Positions 24,043 through 32,481 of a stretch of 64,000 nucleotides of DNA are shown one piece after another. The first letter of the stretch is position 1; each line of letters begins with the position of its first letter. Below the pieces are notes generated by a model that saw only the letters and a program-made list of their open reading frames with translations, made no database searches and had not been told where the DNA came from. Both the position numbers and the translations under genes were made by a program. Source of the stretch: DATARH01 sp035570495 (GTDB taxonomy: Bacteria; Pseudomonadota; Alphaproteobacteria; ATCC43930; CGMCC-115725); NCBI GenBank assembly GCA_035570495.1, contig DATMLO010000127.1, forward strand, positions 9,911 to 73,910. The letters run 5' to 3'.

Positions 24043-26550
24043 CTAACGCGGTGGGGGCGCCAGCACCTCGCGGCGGCCGACGTGGTTGGCGCCGCCGACG
24101 ACGCCTTCCTCCTCCATGCGCTCGATGATGCGCGCGGCGCGGTTGTAGCCGATCTGCAGGTGGCGCTGGACAAAACTGGTCGAGGCCTTGCGCTCGCGGG
24201 TCACGAGGGCGACGGCCTGGTCGTAAAGCTGGTCGCCGCCGCTCGACACGTCGTCCTCGTCGAGCCCAAAGCCGCCGCCGGCGCCGCCGCCCTTGTCGTC
24301 CTCGGTAATCTCGTCGACGTAGTCGGGGGTGGCGCGCGTCTTGAGGTGGGAGACGACACGCTCGACCTCCTCGTCGGACACAAAGGGGCCGTGCACGCGG
24401 GTGACGCGGCCGCCGCCCGCCATGTAGAGCATGTCGCCGCGGCCGAGGAGCTGCTCGGCGCCGCCCTCGCCCAGGATCGTGCGGCTGTCGATCTTGGAGG
24501 TGACCTGAAAGCTGATGCGGGTCGGGAAATTGGCCTTGATCGTGCCGGTGATGACATCGACCGAGGGGCGCTGCGTCGCCATGATGATGTGGATGCCGGC
24601 GGCGCGCGCCATCTGCGCCAGGCGCTGCACCGAGGCCTCGATGTCCTTGCCGGCGACCAGCATAAGGTCGGCCATCTCGTCGACGATGACGATGACGAGC
24701 GGCAGCTCGGTGAGGTCGAAGGGCTGCTCCTCGATGATCGGATGGCCGGTCTCCGGGTCAAAGCCGGTCTGCACCTTGCGCACCAGCGTCTCGCCCTTCT
24801 CGCGCGCCTCGAGGATGCGGGCGTTGAAGCCCTCGATGCTGCGCACGCCGAGCTTTGACATCATCTGGTAGCGGCGCTCCATCTCGCGCACGGTCCATTT
24901 GAGCGCGAGCACCGCCTTCCTGGGATCGGTGACGACCGGCGCCAGGAGATGCGGAATGCCGTCATAGACCGACAGTTCCAGCATCTTCGGATCGACCATG
25001 ATGAATTTGCAGCGGTCGGGCGGCATCCGATAGAGGATGGAGAGGATCATCGTGTTGATGCCGACCGACTTGCCCGAGCCGGTGGTGCCGGCGATCAGCA
25101 GATGCGGCATGCGCGCGAGGTCGGCGACGACCGCCTCGCCGCCGATGTCCTTGCCGAGCGCGAGCGCGAGCCGGCCTTGGTGCTTCTCGTAGGCCGGGGA
25201 GTCGAGCAACTCGCGGAGATAGACGGTCTCGGCCCGGGTGTTGGGGAGCTCGATGCCGATCACGCTCCTGCCCGGCACCACCGCGACGCGCACCGAGATC
25301 GCGCTCATCGAGCGGGCGATGTCGTCGGCAAGGCCGATGACGCGCGACGCCTTGATACCCGGCGCCGGCTCCAGCTCATAAAGGGTGACGACCGGGCCGG
25401 GGCGCACCTGCACGATCTCGCCGCGCACGCCGTAATCCTCGAGCACGGCTTCCAAGAGCCGGGCGTTTTTCTGCAGCGCCTCCTCGTCGATCGTCTCGGA
25501 TTTGGCGACGGGCGGTTTCACCAGCAGCTCGATCGGCGGCAGGATCGGCTGACCGTCGAGGTCGAGCACCGATTGGCGCTCGAACTCGGCGCGGCGGCCG
25601 GAGCTCACCGAGCGCGTGCCGGGCAACACCAGGCGCGCAAGCCGGTTGCCGGCGGACTGCGGTTCGGACACAGGCTCGACGACGACGGGACGCAGCGGGG
25701 TGACGCGCGCGGGGCTCGTCGCCGGGCCGGGGAAGTTCGGCTCGTGACGCGCCTCGCCGGGCGCGTTCGCGGCCGCCCGCGGACGCGCCCAGGGCAGCGG
25801 ATGCTGCGGCCCGAGCCTCGGGTCGATCGCGGGCGCGCGCTCGCGCCGGGCGGCGCGCCAGCGCGAGACGGTGCGCGCGCCAAAGCCGACCGCGGCCGCC
25901 GCGCCGACACCCGACACGGCGGCAAGCCGCGCCGCGTTGCGGCCGGCGCCGCTGCCGACGTCGCGCCAGTCGCCCCAGGAAAGGCCCATGACCGACAGCA
26001 GCAAGAGCGCGGTCAGCGCCGCCGCGCCCATCGCCAGCGGCAGCTCGAGCCCGGCGAGGCCAACGGCCTGCACGAGATGCTGCATCCCCCAACCGAGCGC
26101 GCCGCCGGCACCAGCGGGCAGCGGGATCGGCTTGAACTGCAGGATCGACACGGCATAAGCGCCGAGCAGCAGCGCCGGCATCACCATCAAGAGCCGGCGC
26201 GACATGTGCTGCGGCGGCCGCTGCAGCATCAAGCGGAGCGCCCAGCCGAGCAGGATCAGCGGGATGATGAAGGCGGCGAGCCCCAGGCTTTGCACCAGGC
26301 AGTCGGCGACGAGCGCGCCGTCGCGGCCGAGGAAATTGCTCGGCGTCGCGTCACCCGCGGTGTTGAGCGACGGGTCGGCCGGGTTGTAGGTGAAGAGGGC
26401 GACAGCGACGAGAAAGCAGACGATGACCAGCACCGCGCCAAGCCCTTCCCAGAGGCGGCGCTTGAACGACGCGACCATCGCGTTCCAGCTGTCGACCTGA
26501 TGATTGACCCGCTGGCTGAAGCCGCGGGCAAGCGGTGCCGATTTGGCCAT
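24043..26550 (-). CDS. ftsK: DNA translocase FtsK
   Basis: The roughly 835-residue septal DNA pump clears chromosome ends at division. About residues 30-200 hold four hydrophobic segments (for example GLGAVLVIVCFLVAVALF and PLAMGAAALTALLLLSVMG). A Pro/Arg-rich linker follows, then the RecA-like motor with Walker A GTTGSGKSVGIN and Walker B VIVIVDEMADLML. The C-terminal gamma winged helix (QRHLQIGYNRAARIIERMEEEGVV) reads the polar DNA motifs. The ATG at 26550 (MAKSAPLARG) follows GGGGGA. A TTG 15 bases upstream is less likely. All motor motifs are intact. Confidence 0.95.
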   Translation of the reverse strand: MAKSAPLARGFSQRVNHQVDSWNAMVASFKRRLWEGLGAVLVIVCFLVAVALFTYNPADPSLNTAGDATPSNFLGRDGALVADCLVQSLGLAAFIIPLILLGWALRLMLQRPPQHMSRRLLMVMPALLLGAYAVSILQFKPIPLPAGAGGALGWGMQHLVQAVGLAGLELPLAMGAAALTALLLLSVMGLSWGDWRDVGSGAGRNAARLAAVSGVGAAAAVGFGARTVSRWRAARRERAPAIDPRLGPQHPLPWARPRAAANAPGEARHEPNFPGPATSPARVTPLRPVVVEPVSEPQSAGNRLARLVLPGTRSVSSGRRAEFERQSVLDLDGQPILPPIELLVKPPVAKSETIDEEALQKNARLLEAVLEDYGVRGEIVQVRPGPVVTLYELEPAPGIKASRVIGLADDIARSMSAISVRVAVVPGRSVIGIELPNTRAETVYLRELLDSPAYEKHQGRLALALGKDIGGEAVVADLARMPHLLIAGTTGSGKSVGINTMILSILYRMPPDRCKFIMVDPKMLELSVYDGIPHLLAPVVTDPRKAVLALKWTVREMERRYQMMSKLGVRSIEGFNARILEAREKGETLVRKVQTGFDPETGHPIIEEQPFDLTELPLVIVIVDEMADLMLVAGKDIEASVQRLAQMARAAGIHIIMATQRPSVDVITGTIKANFPTRISFQVTSKIDSRTILGEGGAEQLLGRGDMLYMAGGGRVTRVHGPFVSDEEVERVVSHLKTRATPDYVDEITEDDKGGGAGGGFGLDEDDVSSGGDQLYDQAVALVTRERKASTSFVQRHLQIGYNRAARIIERMEEEGVVGGANHVGRREVLAPPPR

Positions 26551-26652
26551 GTCGTGGTCCCCCAACCACTCCGTGGTCTTCCAGGCGCCGGTCTTTCCCC
26601 CGAAATTCCGGCGCCGCGTCTCGTCCTGCCGCCCCGGGGCTAGAAGACCCGG

Positions 26653-27846
26653 CTACAACGCCCGGCGCATCCGCGCGAACGCGGCGTCGAGCGTCGCCTC
26701 GTCATGGACGACCGCGACACGAATATACTCGCTCCCCGGGTTCTTACCAGCATTCGCCGCGCGGGCGGTATAGCCGCCGGGCAGCACGCGGATCGCCGCG
26801 TCGCGCCACAGCCGCAGCGCGGCTTGCTCGCCATCGCCGACATCGAGCCACAAAAAGAACCCGCCCGCCGGCCGGTAAAAGCCGTAACGCCCGGCGAACG
26901 CCGCCTCGGCGAGATCGAACTTGCGGCGATAGAGCGCCCGATTCTCGATGACATGCGCCTCGTCGCGCCACAACGCCGTCGCCGCCCACTGGACGGGCAG
27001 CGGCACCTGACAGCCGCCAAAATCCCGCAGACGCTTGAACTCGCCGACGAGCTTCGGGTCGCCGGCGACAAAGCCGGAGCGCAGGCCCGCCGAACTCGAC
27101 CGCTTCGAGAGGGAGTGAAAGACGACCACGTTGGTGAAATCGCCACCTAACGCCTGGCAGGCTTCGAGCGCGCCGGGCGGCGGGACCGTGTCGTAAAGCT
27201 CGGCATAGCACTCGTCGGCGGCGAGCACGAAATCGTATTCGCGCGCGAGGCGGATCGCCTTTTTCAGGTATTCGAGGTCGGCGATCGTGCCCTGCGGGTT
27301 TGACGGCGAGCACAGATAGAACAGCGCGCAACGCTCGAGCGTCGCCTTGGGAATCTCGTCGAGATCGGGGAGGAAGGCGTTGTCGCGCGTCGCGTCGAGA
27401 AACACCGCCTCGGCGCCAGCCATCGTCGCCGCGCCGTTATAGACGAGGTAATACGGGTTGGGCACCAGCACGACCGGCTTCTGCCCGGCCTTCTCGCGCG
27501 GCACGACCACGCTCGAAAAAAGATAAAGCCCCTCCTTGGTGCCGGCGAGCGTCGCGACATGCTTTTCGATGTCGAGCGCGCCGGGCTTCAGCTTGTAGCG
27601 AAAGGTCAGCCAGTCGACGATCGCCTGGCGCAGCTCGGGCGTGCCGGCCATCGGCGGGTACTTGTTCCACTCATGCGCATGCGCCACCAGGGTCTCGGTA
27701 AGCAGCGCCGGCGGCTGATGCTGCGGCTCGCCGACCGACATCAGGATCGGCGCGTCATTGACCCGCGGCGTCACCGGATTGAGGAGCGCCCGCAGCGCCT
27801 CGAACGGGTAATCGCTGAGGCTGTCGAGTTCGGGATTGAGCGGCAC
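26653..27846 (-). CDS. dapC: Aminotransferase class I/II, probable succinyldiaminopimelate transaminase
   Basis: The 397-residue PLP enzyme is of fold type I. The cofactor lysine is in FHSLSKRSSSAGLRSGF, the PLP-contacting Asp in VLAADECYAELY, and the Asn in CSPSNPQGT. The N-terminal SVGEPQHQPP and the KYPPMAGTPELRQA segment match the DapC group, which makes N-succinyl-LL-diaminopimelate for lysine and peptidoglycan. No other dap gene is in the window, so specificity rests on sequence resemblance. It lies 102 bases upstream of the ftsK start on the same strand. Confidence 0.85.
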   Translation of the reverse strand: MPLNPELDSLSDYPFEALRALLNPVTPRVNDAPILMSVGEPQHQPPALLTETLVAHAHEWNKYPPMAGTPELRQAIVDWLTFRYKLKPGALDIEKHVATLAGTKEGLYLFSSVVVPREKAGQKPVVLVPNPYYLVYNGAATMAGAEAVFLDATRDNAFLPDLDEIPKATLERCALFYLCSPSNPQGTIADLEYLKKAIRLAREYDFVLAADECYAELYDTVPPPGALEACQALGGDFTNVVVFHSLSKRSSSAGLRSGFVAGDPKLVGEFKRLRDFGGCQVPLPVQWAATALWRDEAHVIENRALYRRKFDLAEAAFAGRYGFYRPAGGFFLWLDVGDGEQAALRLWRDAAIRVLPGGYTARAANAGKNPGSEYIRVAVVHDEATLDAAFARMRRAL

Positions 27847-27976
27847 GGCGAGTCCTCGGCGAGGTTATTTGCCGCGAGACTATGTGATCGGACGCGCGCT
27901 GTCATTTCCGGGTCATCGCCGATGGTTACGGTGGCTCGCGTCCCCAAATCCGACCTACGTCGTCCGACGGCAGGAC

Positions 27977-28570
27977 TTAAACTTTCTGCGCGACAAAGCG
28001 TATCGCGCGAACCGGGGTCAAGGCCGAGGGAAATTTCACGCCGTATTGCAGCACAAATCGGCCGAGCGGAATGCGATCTATTACGGGCGGGCTACCGCAA
28101 TATCGTTCTATCGTCTGGGCAATCGTGTCGACGGCGAACTGGAACGTTGGCGGATGCCTGATAAGCCGCTCGATGACGGCACGCGACGGGCGATATAGCA
28201 GTTTTTCGATCAGGTGGAACCAGCGGGGCACACACGACTCGACAACAATCAACCGGCCACCGGGGCGCAGCACTCGCGTCGCTTCGGCGATGGCGCGATC
28301 CAAGTTGGCGGTGCAGTCGCGCCAAGTCCGCCCGACCAGATGATGCAGCAGCATTACCATCAACACGCCGTCATGCGTTGCATCGGGTCTCGGCAACTTC
28401 AGAGCGTCGCCGGCGATGAACGTGACGTTTTTTGGCCTTCCTTCGAGCGGCAGCGAGTCAACTGCTAGATCAACCGCCGTGATGACCCCTACGACCGATG
28501 TGTCATAGTCAAACACGCCCCCGTTTCCTATATCGAGCAGGTCGCCCATCCCCTGGATTGCTGTTGTCAC
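27977..28570 (-). CDS. Class-I SAM-dependent methyltransferase, 5' end uncertain
   Basis: From the GTG at 28570 the protein has 197 residues. It contains motif I LLDIGNGGVFDYDTS, the acidic post-I strand ITAVDLAVD, the motif FIAGDALKLP and VLRPGGRLIVVES. This resembles methyltransferases found with cell-surface glycan genes. The frame stays open for about 53 more codons upstream with convincing coding text (for example NERYFLDGDGAYRDAIAAID) but has no ATG, GTG or TTG before a stop. The true start is therefore lost, non-standard or shifted in frame. The motif region itself is intact. Confidence 0.65.
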   Translation of the reverse strand: MTTAIQGMGDLLDIGNGGVFDYDTSVVGVITAVDLAVDSLPLEGRPKNVTFIAGDALKLPRPDATHDGVLMVMLLHHLVGRTWRDCTANLDRAIAEATRVLRPGGRLIVVESCVPRWFHLIEKLLYRPSRAVIERLIRHPPTFQFAVDTIAQTIERYCGSPPVIDRIPLGRFVLQYGVKFPSALTPVRAIRFVAQKV

Positions 28571-28942
28571 AGCACGGTTGATGGCTTGGTAGCTGTCGAT
28601 AGCCGCAATCGCGTCACGATAGGCGCCATCACCATCGAGGAAATAGCGTTCGTTCGCCGCCGCCGCGGACCGCGGCTGGCCGACCTGATCAGCCAGGGAA
28701 CATCTCGCTAGCAGCCTTCGCAGTGACGTTGGTGGTTACGTCCACCATACGCGATTATCAAAGCACCGCACGGCTTATGTGCACTGCGAGTGCGCATTCT
28801 ACCTCGCCGGAGCCCGGCAAGCGTCAGCGCACCGGTGCGCGCAGGGCTGAGTGGCCCTCACACCGATGCTGACAAGCCGGGGCTTTGCAGAAACATTTTC
28901 GCGGCTCCTCAGTCCCATGGCTTGAGGCTTGGGAGCGGGGGC
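28571..28942. other. Gene-free stretch holding the likely lost 5' end of the methyltransferase gene
   Basis: On the minus strand 28571-28729 continues the methyltransferase frame with genome-like codon use up to an ACG at 28729-28727, where an ATG would give a 250-residue enzyme starting SLRRLLARCSLADQVG. In another minus frame an ATG at 28748 opens MVDVTTNVTAKAASEMFPG before a stop at 28691-28689, which hints at a frameshift instead. Further right, 28827-28840 is a perfect 14-bp palindrome (GCGCACCGGTGCGC), possibly a protein-binding site. Nothing else is recognisable. Confidence 0.5.
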
Positions 28943-29416
28943 ATGGACTACTCAGCGTTGCGATTGCCAATCGTCCATCGCCGTAAGGGCGTGGCTCCGA
29001 TGAGCCCCAACGATGTCCTCGGCTGGGGTGCGGCGGCGCTGGTCTTTTCGACCTTCTACGCACGCCAGATGACGCTCCTGCGAATGCTCGCGATCGCCAG
29101 CAATATCGGCTTTGTGGCGTACGGATACCTCAATCACCTATGGCCGGTCGTCGGCCTGCATGTCGCCATGCTGCCGCTCAACGTCATTCGTTTGCGTGAA
29201 ATTCTTCGGGCCAGGGCTCGGGTGGAAAAAACCGCTACCCGGCCCATGGCAATCTTGCCCGTCGCCGCTGTCGGCGGGACGCACAAAAGGGAGCGCGCGG
29301 GAGGCTTTGAGCCCCCCGCGCCTCCTGATACTCGCCTTACCTCTGTCGAGCGCCGTCAGACCGTCAGATCGATCGCGAAGGATCGGGTCCTCGAGCCTTA
29401 CCGCGCCGCCAGTTAG
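28943..29416 (+). CDS. Small membrane protein of unknown function
   Basis: 157 residues from ATG 28943 (after GGGAGCGGGG) or 138 from ATG 29000 (MSPNDVLGW). Residues about 25-80 form three closely packed hydrophobic segments (GWGAAALVFSTFYARQ, MLAIASNIGFVAYGYL, LWPVVGLHVAMLPLNVIRL). This compact pattern resembles the three-helix membrane unit seen in small CBU_0592- or Popeye-like proteins. The remaining tail is hydrophilic, Pro/Arg-rich and unconserved in appearance. It overlaps the convergent lipoprotein gene by four bases. The function is unknown, and the start is uncertain. Confidence 0.6.
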   Translation: MDYSALRLPIVHRRKGVAPMSPNDVLGWGAAALVFSTFYARQMTLLRMLAIASNIGFVAYGYLNHLWPVVGLHVAMLPLNVIRLREILRARARVEKTATRPMAILPVAAVGGTHKRERAGGFEPPAPPDTRLTSVERRQTVRSIAKDRVLEPYRAAS

Positions 29417-29601
29417 CCGCGAACCATCGGCACCGCAGGCGGCGGTGGCGGCGGCGGGGCCGGAGCCATCGGCGGCGGTGGCGGCGGAGCGGGCGCCGGA
29501 ACGGGAGCACATGCCGCGAGCAACGCGGGAAGTACGACGGCGATAAGGGCTGCCTTACGCAACTGCCTGAGGCGAGCCCTTGTTTCGGCAACGTTCAACA
29601 T
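29413..29601 (-). CDS. Proline-rich small lipoprotein
   Basis: The 62-residue protein has a basic N-terminus, a hydrophobic segment (ALIAVVLPALLA) and a lipobox LAAC with Cys31 as the lipid attachment site. The mature part is almost entirely Pro and Ala (runs of six or seven prolines). Such tails can span or order peptidoglycan, or they may be simple spacers. GGAGGA lies 7 bases before the ATG. It is divergent from the L,D-transpeptidase gene 250 bases away, which fits an envelope role. Confidence 0.65.
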   Translation of the reverse strand: MLNVAETRARLRQLRKAALIAVVLPALLAACAPVPAPAPPPPPPMAPAPPPPPPPAVPMVRG

Positions 29602-29850
29602 CTGTTTCCTCCACAGTTGAGGGACTCACACAATACGACAATCGGAACGTGATTGACAGCACAGCAACGTCGACACCGCATCGTGGTTCCAGCGCGAGCG
29701 CGCGAAAAGCCGATCGAGGTCGCCGCAACCCTCCGTGAACCCTATCCCGAGGGCCGGCGTACCGGAGGTCGATCAACGAAAAACTTGCTTTTACCCGCGC
29801 TTGAAGCACCCTCGTCCCAGAGGGCACGATTCGTTTTCTGAGGCCATCGC

Positions 29851-31332
29851 GTGAAGGTTTTGCACCATCTCGATTCGGAACCGCGAACGCGCACCGCCGT
29901 TTTCCACCGGCGGCAGCGCAAGTCGTTGGCGGATCACGCTATCGGTGAGGCGATCTTGACGAGGGGTCTTCTGACATGCGGCGCAATGGCGTTGGCCGCG
30001 GCCTCGATGCTTGCCGCGCCGGCCGTTCTCGCGGCGGAACCTGGGGGAGCCTTCTCGCCGCCCGGCCCTGCGGCGGCTTCCATCAACGCCGATCTCGGCC
30101 AGCTGCTCGACAACACGCCGGAGCTGGTCGTCGCCGGTGAGCGGCTGAACGCCCCGTTGCTGCGACGTTTTTACGCGCGTCATGGGTTCGCCCCGGTATG
30201 GACGAACCGGCGGGCGCAGGCGATGTCGCTGATCAACGCCGTGCTGCAATCCGGCAACCAGGGCCTCCCGCCGGAGCTGTTCCACGCAAATCTGCTGCTG
30301 TCGTCCGCGACATTGACGCCGCTCGACCGCGAACTCCTGCTGTCGGACGCCTTCCTCTCCTATGCCGACGCGCTGGCGCGCGGGATCATGCCGATCGAGC
30401 GCCGCCCGGACGACCAGGTTTTGACCCCCGAGCCGATCGATGTCGCCGCCGCGCTCGACGCCGCCATCGCCAGCCCCGATCCGGCGGCGGCGATCCAAAC
30501 GCTGGCGCCGGCGACGCCGACCTACTTGGCGCTGCGCCAGGCTTTGCTGGATCTGCAGGCGGGGTCCCCGGCCCACGGCAAGACCGCGACGGCCCGCTGG
30601 CGCCAGATCGAGGTCAACCTCGAACGCGAACGCTGGCTGCCACGGCACCTGCCGGCCGACCGCGTCTGGGTCAATGTCGCCGACGAGCGGGCCGTGCTGT
30701 ACCGCAACGATCAGCCGGTTTTCTCGACAAAGGTCATTGTCGGGCAAGATGTGCGGGTGAACCAGAGCCCGGAATTCCAGGCCATGATCAGCGGAGTCAT
30801 CTTCAATCCGCCCTGGAACATCCCCACGGATATCGCCAACAACGAGATCCTGCCAAAGATCAACCAGGACCCGGATTATCTTGCCAAGCACAACATGATC
30901 ATGCTGCCCGATGGCGTGGTGCAGCAGGTGGCGGGACCCAACTCGGGACTCGGGCAATTGATGCTCGACATGCATAACCGGTTCGACGTCTACCTGCACG
31001 ATACCCCGGGAAAGAATTTGTTCGCTCGCGATGACCGGCGCATCAGTCACGGATGCATCAGGGTCGAGAAACCCCGCGAACTGGCCGCGCTGCTGATGCA
31101 GCAACCGACCGATGCCATCGATCAAGCGATCGCGACGGGCAACACCACCGAAAGCCCCCTGCCGCAGTCCGTGCCGGTCTTCGTGACGTACGAGACCGCG
31201 TTCGCGGATGCTGATGGCAAGCTGCAAACCCGCCCTGACTTCTATGGCCGCGACGCCGAAATATGGCAATACCTCGACCCGGAACGGCGGGCGGTGGCGG
31301 AACGCGACGCGCCCGGCCAACGCGGGGGCTGA
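29851..31332 (+). CDS. L,D-transpeptidase (YcbB/LdtD type)
   Basis: 493 residues as listed. The YkuD catalytic motif is DDRRISHGCIRVEKP with Cys402 as nucleophile. The upstream PPWNIPTDIANNEILPK and the SGLGQLMLDMHNRFDVYLHDTP segment are typical of the large LdtD-like group, which makes 3-3 cross-links in peptidoglycan or anchors lipoproteins. A peptidoglycan-binding-like domain occupies about residues 80-230. A hydrophobic signal (MALAAASMLAAPAVLAA) begins near residue 46. The GTG at 29851 lacks a good ribosome site and leaves a long pre-signal extension, so a TTG some 100 bases downstream may be the real start. Confidence 0.87.
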   Translation: MKVLHHLDSEPRTRTAVFHRRQRKSLADHAIGEAILTRGLLTCGAMALAAASMLAAPAVLAAEPGGAFSPPGPAAASINADLGQLLDNTPELVVAGERLNAPLLRRFYARHGFAPVWTNRRAQAMSLINAVLQSGNQGLPPELFHANLLLSSATLTPLDRELLLSDAFLSYADALARGIMPIERRPDDQVLTPEPIDVAAALDAAIASPDPAAAIQTLAPATPTYLALRQALLDLQAGSPAHGKTATARWRQIEVNLERERWLPRHLPADRVWVNVADERAVLYRNDQPVFSTKVIVGQDVRVNQSPEFQAMISGVIFNPPWNIPTDIANNEILPKINQDPDYLAKHNMIMLPDGVVQQVAGPNSGLGQLMLDMHNRFDVYLHDTPGKNLFARDDRRISHGCIRVEKPRELAALLMQQPTDAIDQAIATGNTTESPLPQSVPVFVTYETAFADADGKLQTRPDFYGRDAEIWQYLDPERRAVAERDAPGQRGG

Positions 31333-31412
31333 GTCCACAGCGAGCCGACCCGGGACAGCGGCCGGTGCGTTAACCGAACCCGCGATTGACGACAGCAACA
31401 ACCGAGTTTCAT

Positions 31413-32288
31413 ATGCCACGCATGAGGTCGCTCACCTCTCCGGGACTTTGCGTCATTACCCCGTCATTCCGGCAAGGCCGCTTTATCAAGCGGACGATCG
31501 ACAGCGTCCTCTCGCAGGGTGTCGAGTGCGACTATGTCGTTGTCGACGGCGGCAGCGACGACGAAACCGTCGACATCCTCAAGAGCTACGGCGAGCGACT
31601 CCGCTGGGTGTCGGAGCCCGATCGCGGCCAGTCGCATGCGATCAATAAAGGGCTGCGGATGACCGATGCCGAGATCATCTGTTGGCTCAATTCGGACGAT
31701 CTGTACTTTCCCGGCACGCTGCCCCGAATTCAGCAGTTCTTCGCGGAGCGACCGGAGATCGACATGGTCTACGGCAGGGCGCACTACATCGACGCCGACG
31801 ACCGCTGGATCGAAGATTACGGGACCGAAGCGTGGAATTTTGATCGGCTGCAGCTAACCTGCCACCTGTGCCAGCCGGCGACCTTTTTCCGCCGCCGGCT
31901 GATCGATCGGGTCGGGCCGATCGACGAGACGCTCAACTACTGCATGGATTACGAATTGTGGATCCGTGTCGCGCAGGCCGGGCTGCCAGTCGCGTATCTC
32001 GACGATGGCGTGCTGGCGGGCTCGCGCATGCATGAAGCGGCGAAGACGGTCAGTTTGCGCACGCCGGCGCAAACAGAAATCCTCAGCATGCTGAAGCGGC
32101 GGCTCGGCTCGGTGCCGGACGTTTGGCTCTCCAATTATGCGCACGCGACGCTGCCGCCCAAGGTTGCGGAAGGGGGCGACAATTTGCGCCGGCGGAGCGA
32201 GCTCAGTGTCCGCGTCTTGCTCCCAGCCTGCGCTGGAACCGGTCGGTGCGGTGGAGCCTGTTGCGGCTCGTTGGCATGTGGATGGTAG
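31413..32288 (+). CDS. Glycosyltransferase family 2, C-terminus probably frameshifted
   Basis: The GT-A fold enzyme begins LCVITPSFRQGRFIKRTIDS. The metal/nucleotide-sugar motifs are VVVDGGSDDETV and CWLNSDDLYFPG, and the acceptor-side motif is YCMDYELWIRVAQAG. These match cytoplasmic GT2 enzymes for surface glycans. The ATG at 31413 was chosen; a TTG at 31386 is in frame. After about residue 265 the text turns Cys/Gly-rich (LLPACAGTGRCGGACCG), unlike the family. The expected amphipathic C-terminus appears in another frame (see 32205-32392). The catalytic domain is intact. Confidence 0.75.
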   Translation: MPRMRSLTSPGLCVITPSFRQGRFIKRTIDSVLSQGVECDYVVVDGGSDDETVDILKSYGERLRWVSEPDRGQSHAINKGLRMTDAEIICWLNSDDLYFPGTLPRIQQFFAERPEIDMVYGRAHYIDADDRWIEDYGTEAWNFDRLQLTCHLCQPATFFRRRLIDRVGPIDETLNYCMDYELWIRVAQAGLPVAYLDDGVLAGSRMHEAAKTVSLRTPAQTEILSMLKRRLGSVPDVWLSNYAHATLPPKVAEGGDNLRRRSELSVRVLLPACAGTGRCGGACCGSLACGW

Positions 32289-32392
32289 ACATACTCCTCG
32301 AAACGCCGCCCGCGCGGCTGGCACGCGGAGGAACCCGGAAGTTCCGCCGGGGAATCGCAAAGCTCCTCCGGATCGCGAAGCTCCGCAGCTGA
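32205..32392 (+). pseudogene. Displaced C-terminal segment of the family-2 glycosyltransferase
   Basis: In the frame one base back from the glycosyltransferase frame, the text LAPSLRWNRSVRWSLLRLV continues to GMWMVDILLETPP and on to a TGA at 32390-32392. It is amphipathic, basic and has high GC at third codon positions, as for true coding sequence. Joining the frames near 32210-32225 gives a protein of about 326 residues. Loss of one base (or gain of two) in this strain or in the assembly would explain it. Confidence 0.55.
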
Positions 32393-32481
32393 GGTCAAGC
32401 GCCACCGCGAACCCCTTGGCGCTGACATCGAATGGCCCGACAATCACGGTGACGATTATCCTGGGCTAGCGGGTGGCTGCG

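Noticed and set aside
24949..26643. 564-codon plus-strand frame opposite ftsK
   Set aside because: Low-complexity Arg/Ala/Gly/Asp text, no ribosome site, fully covered by ftsK.
29653..29658. TTGACA upstream of the L,D-transpeptidase gene
   Set aside because: No matching -10 element at proper spacing, so not listed as a promoter; the 249-base gap 29602-29850 shows nothing else.
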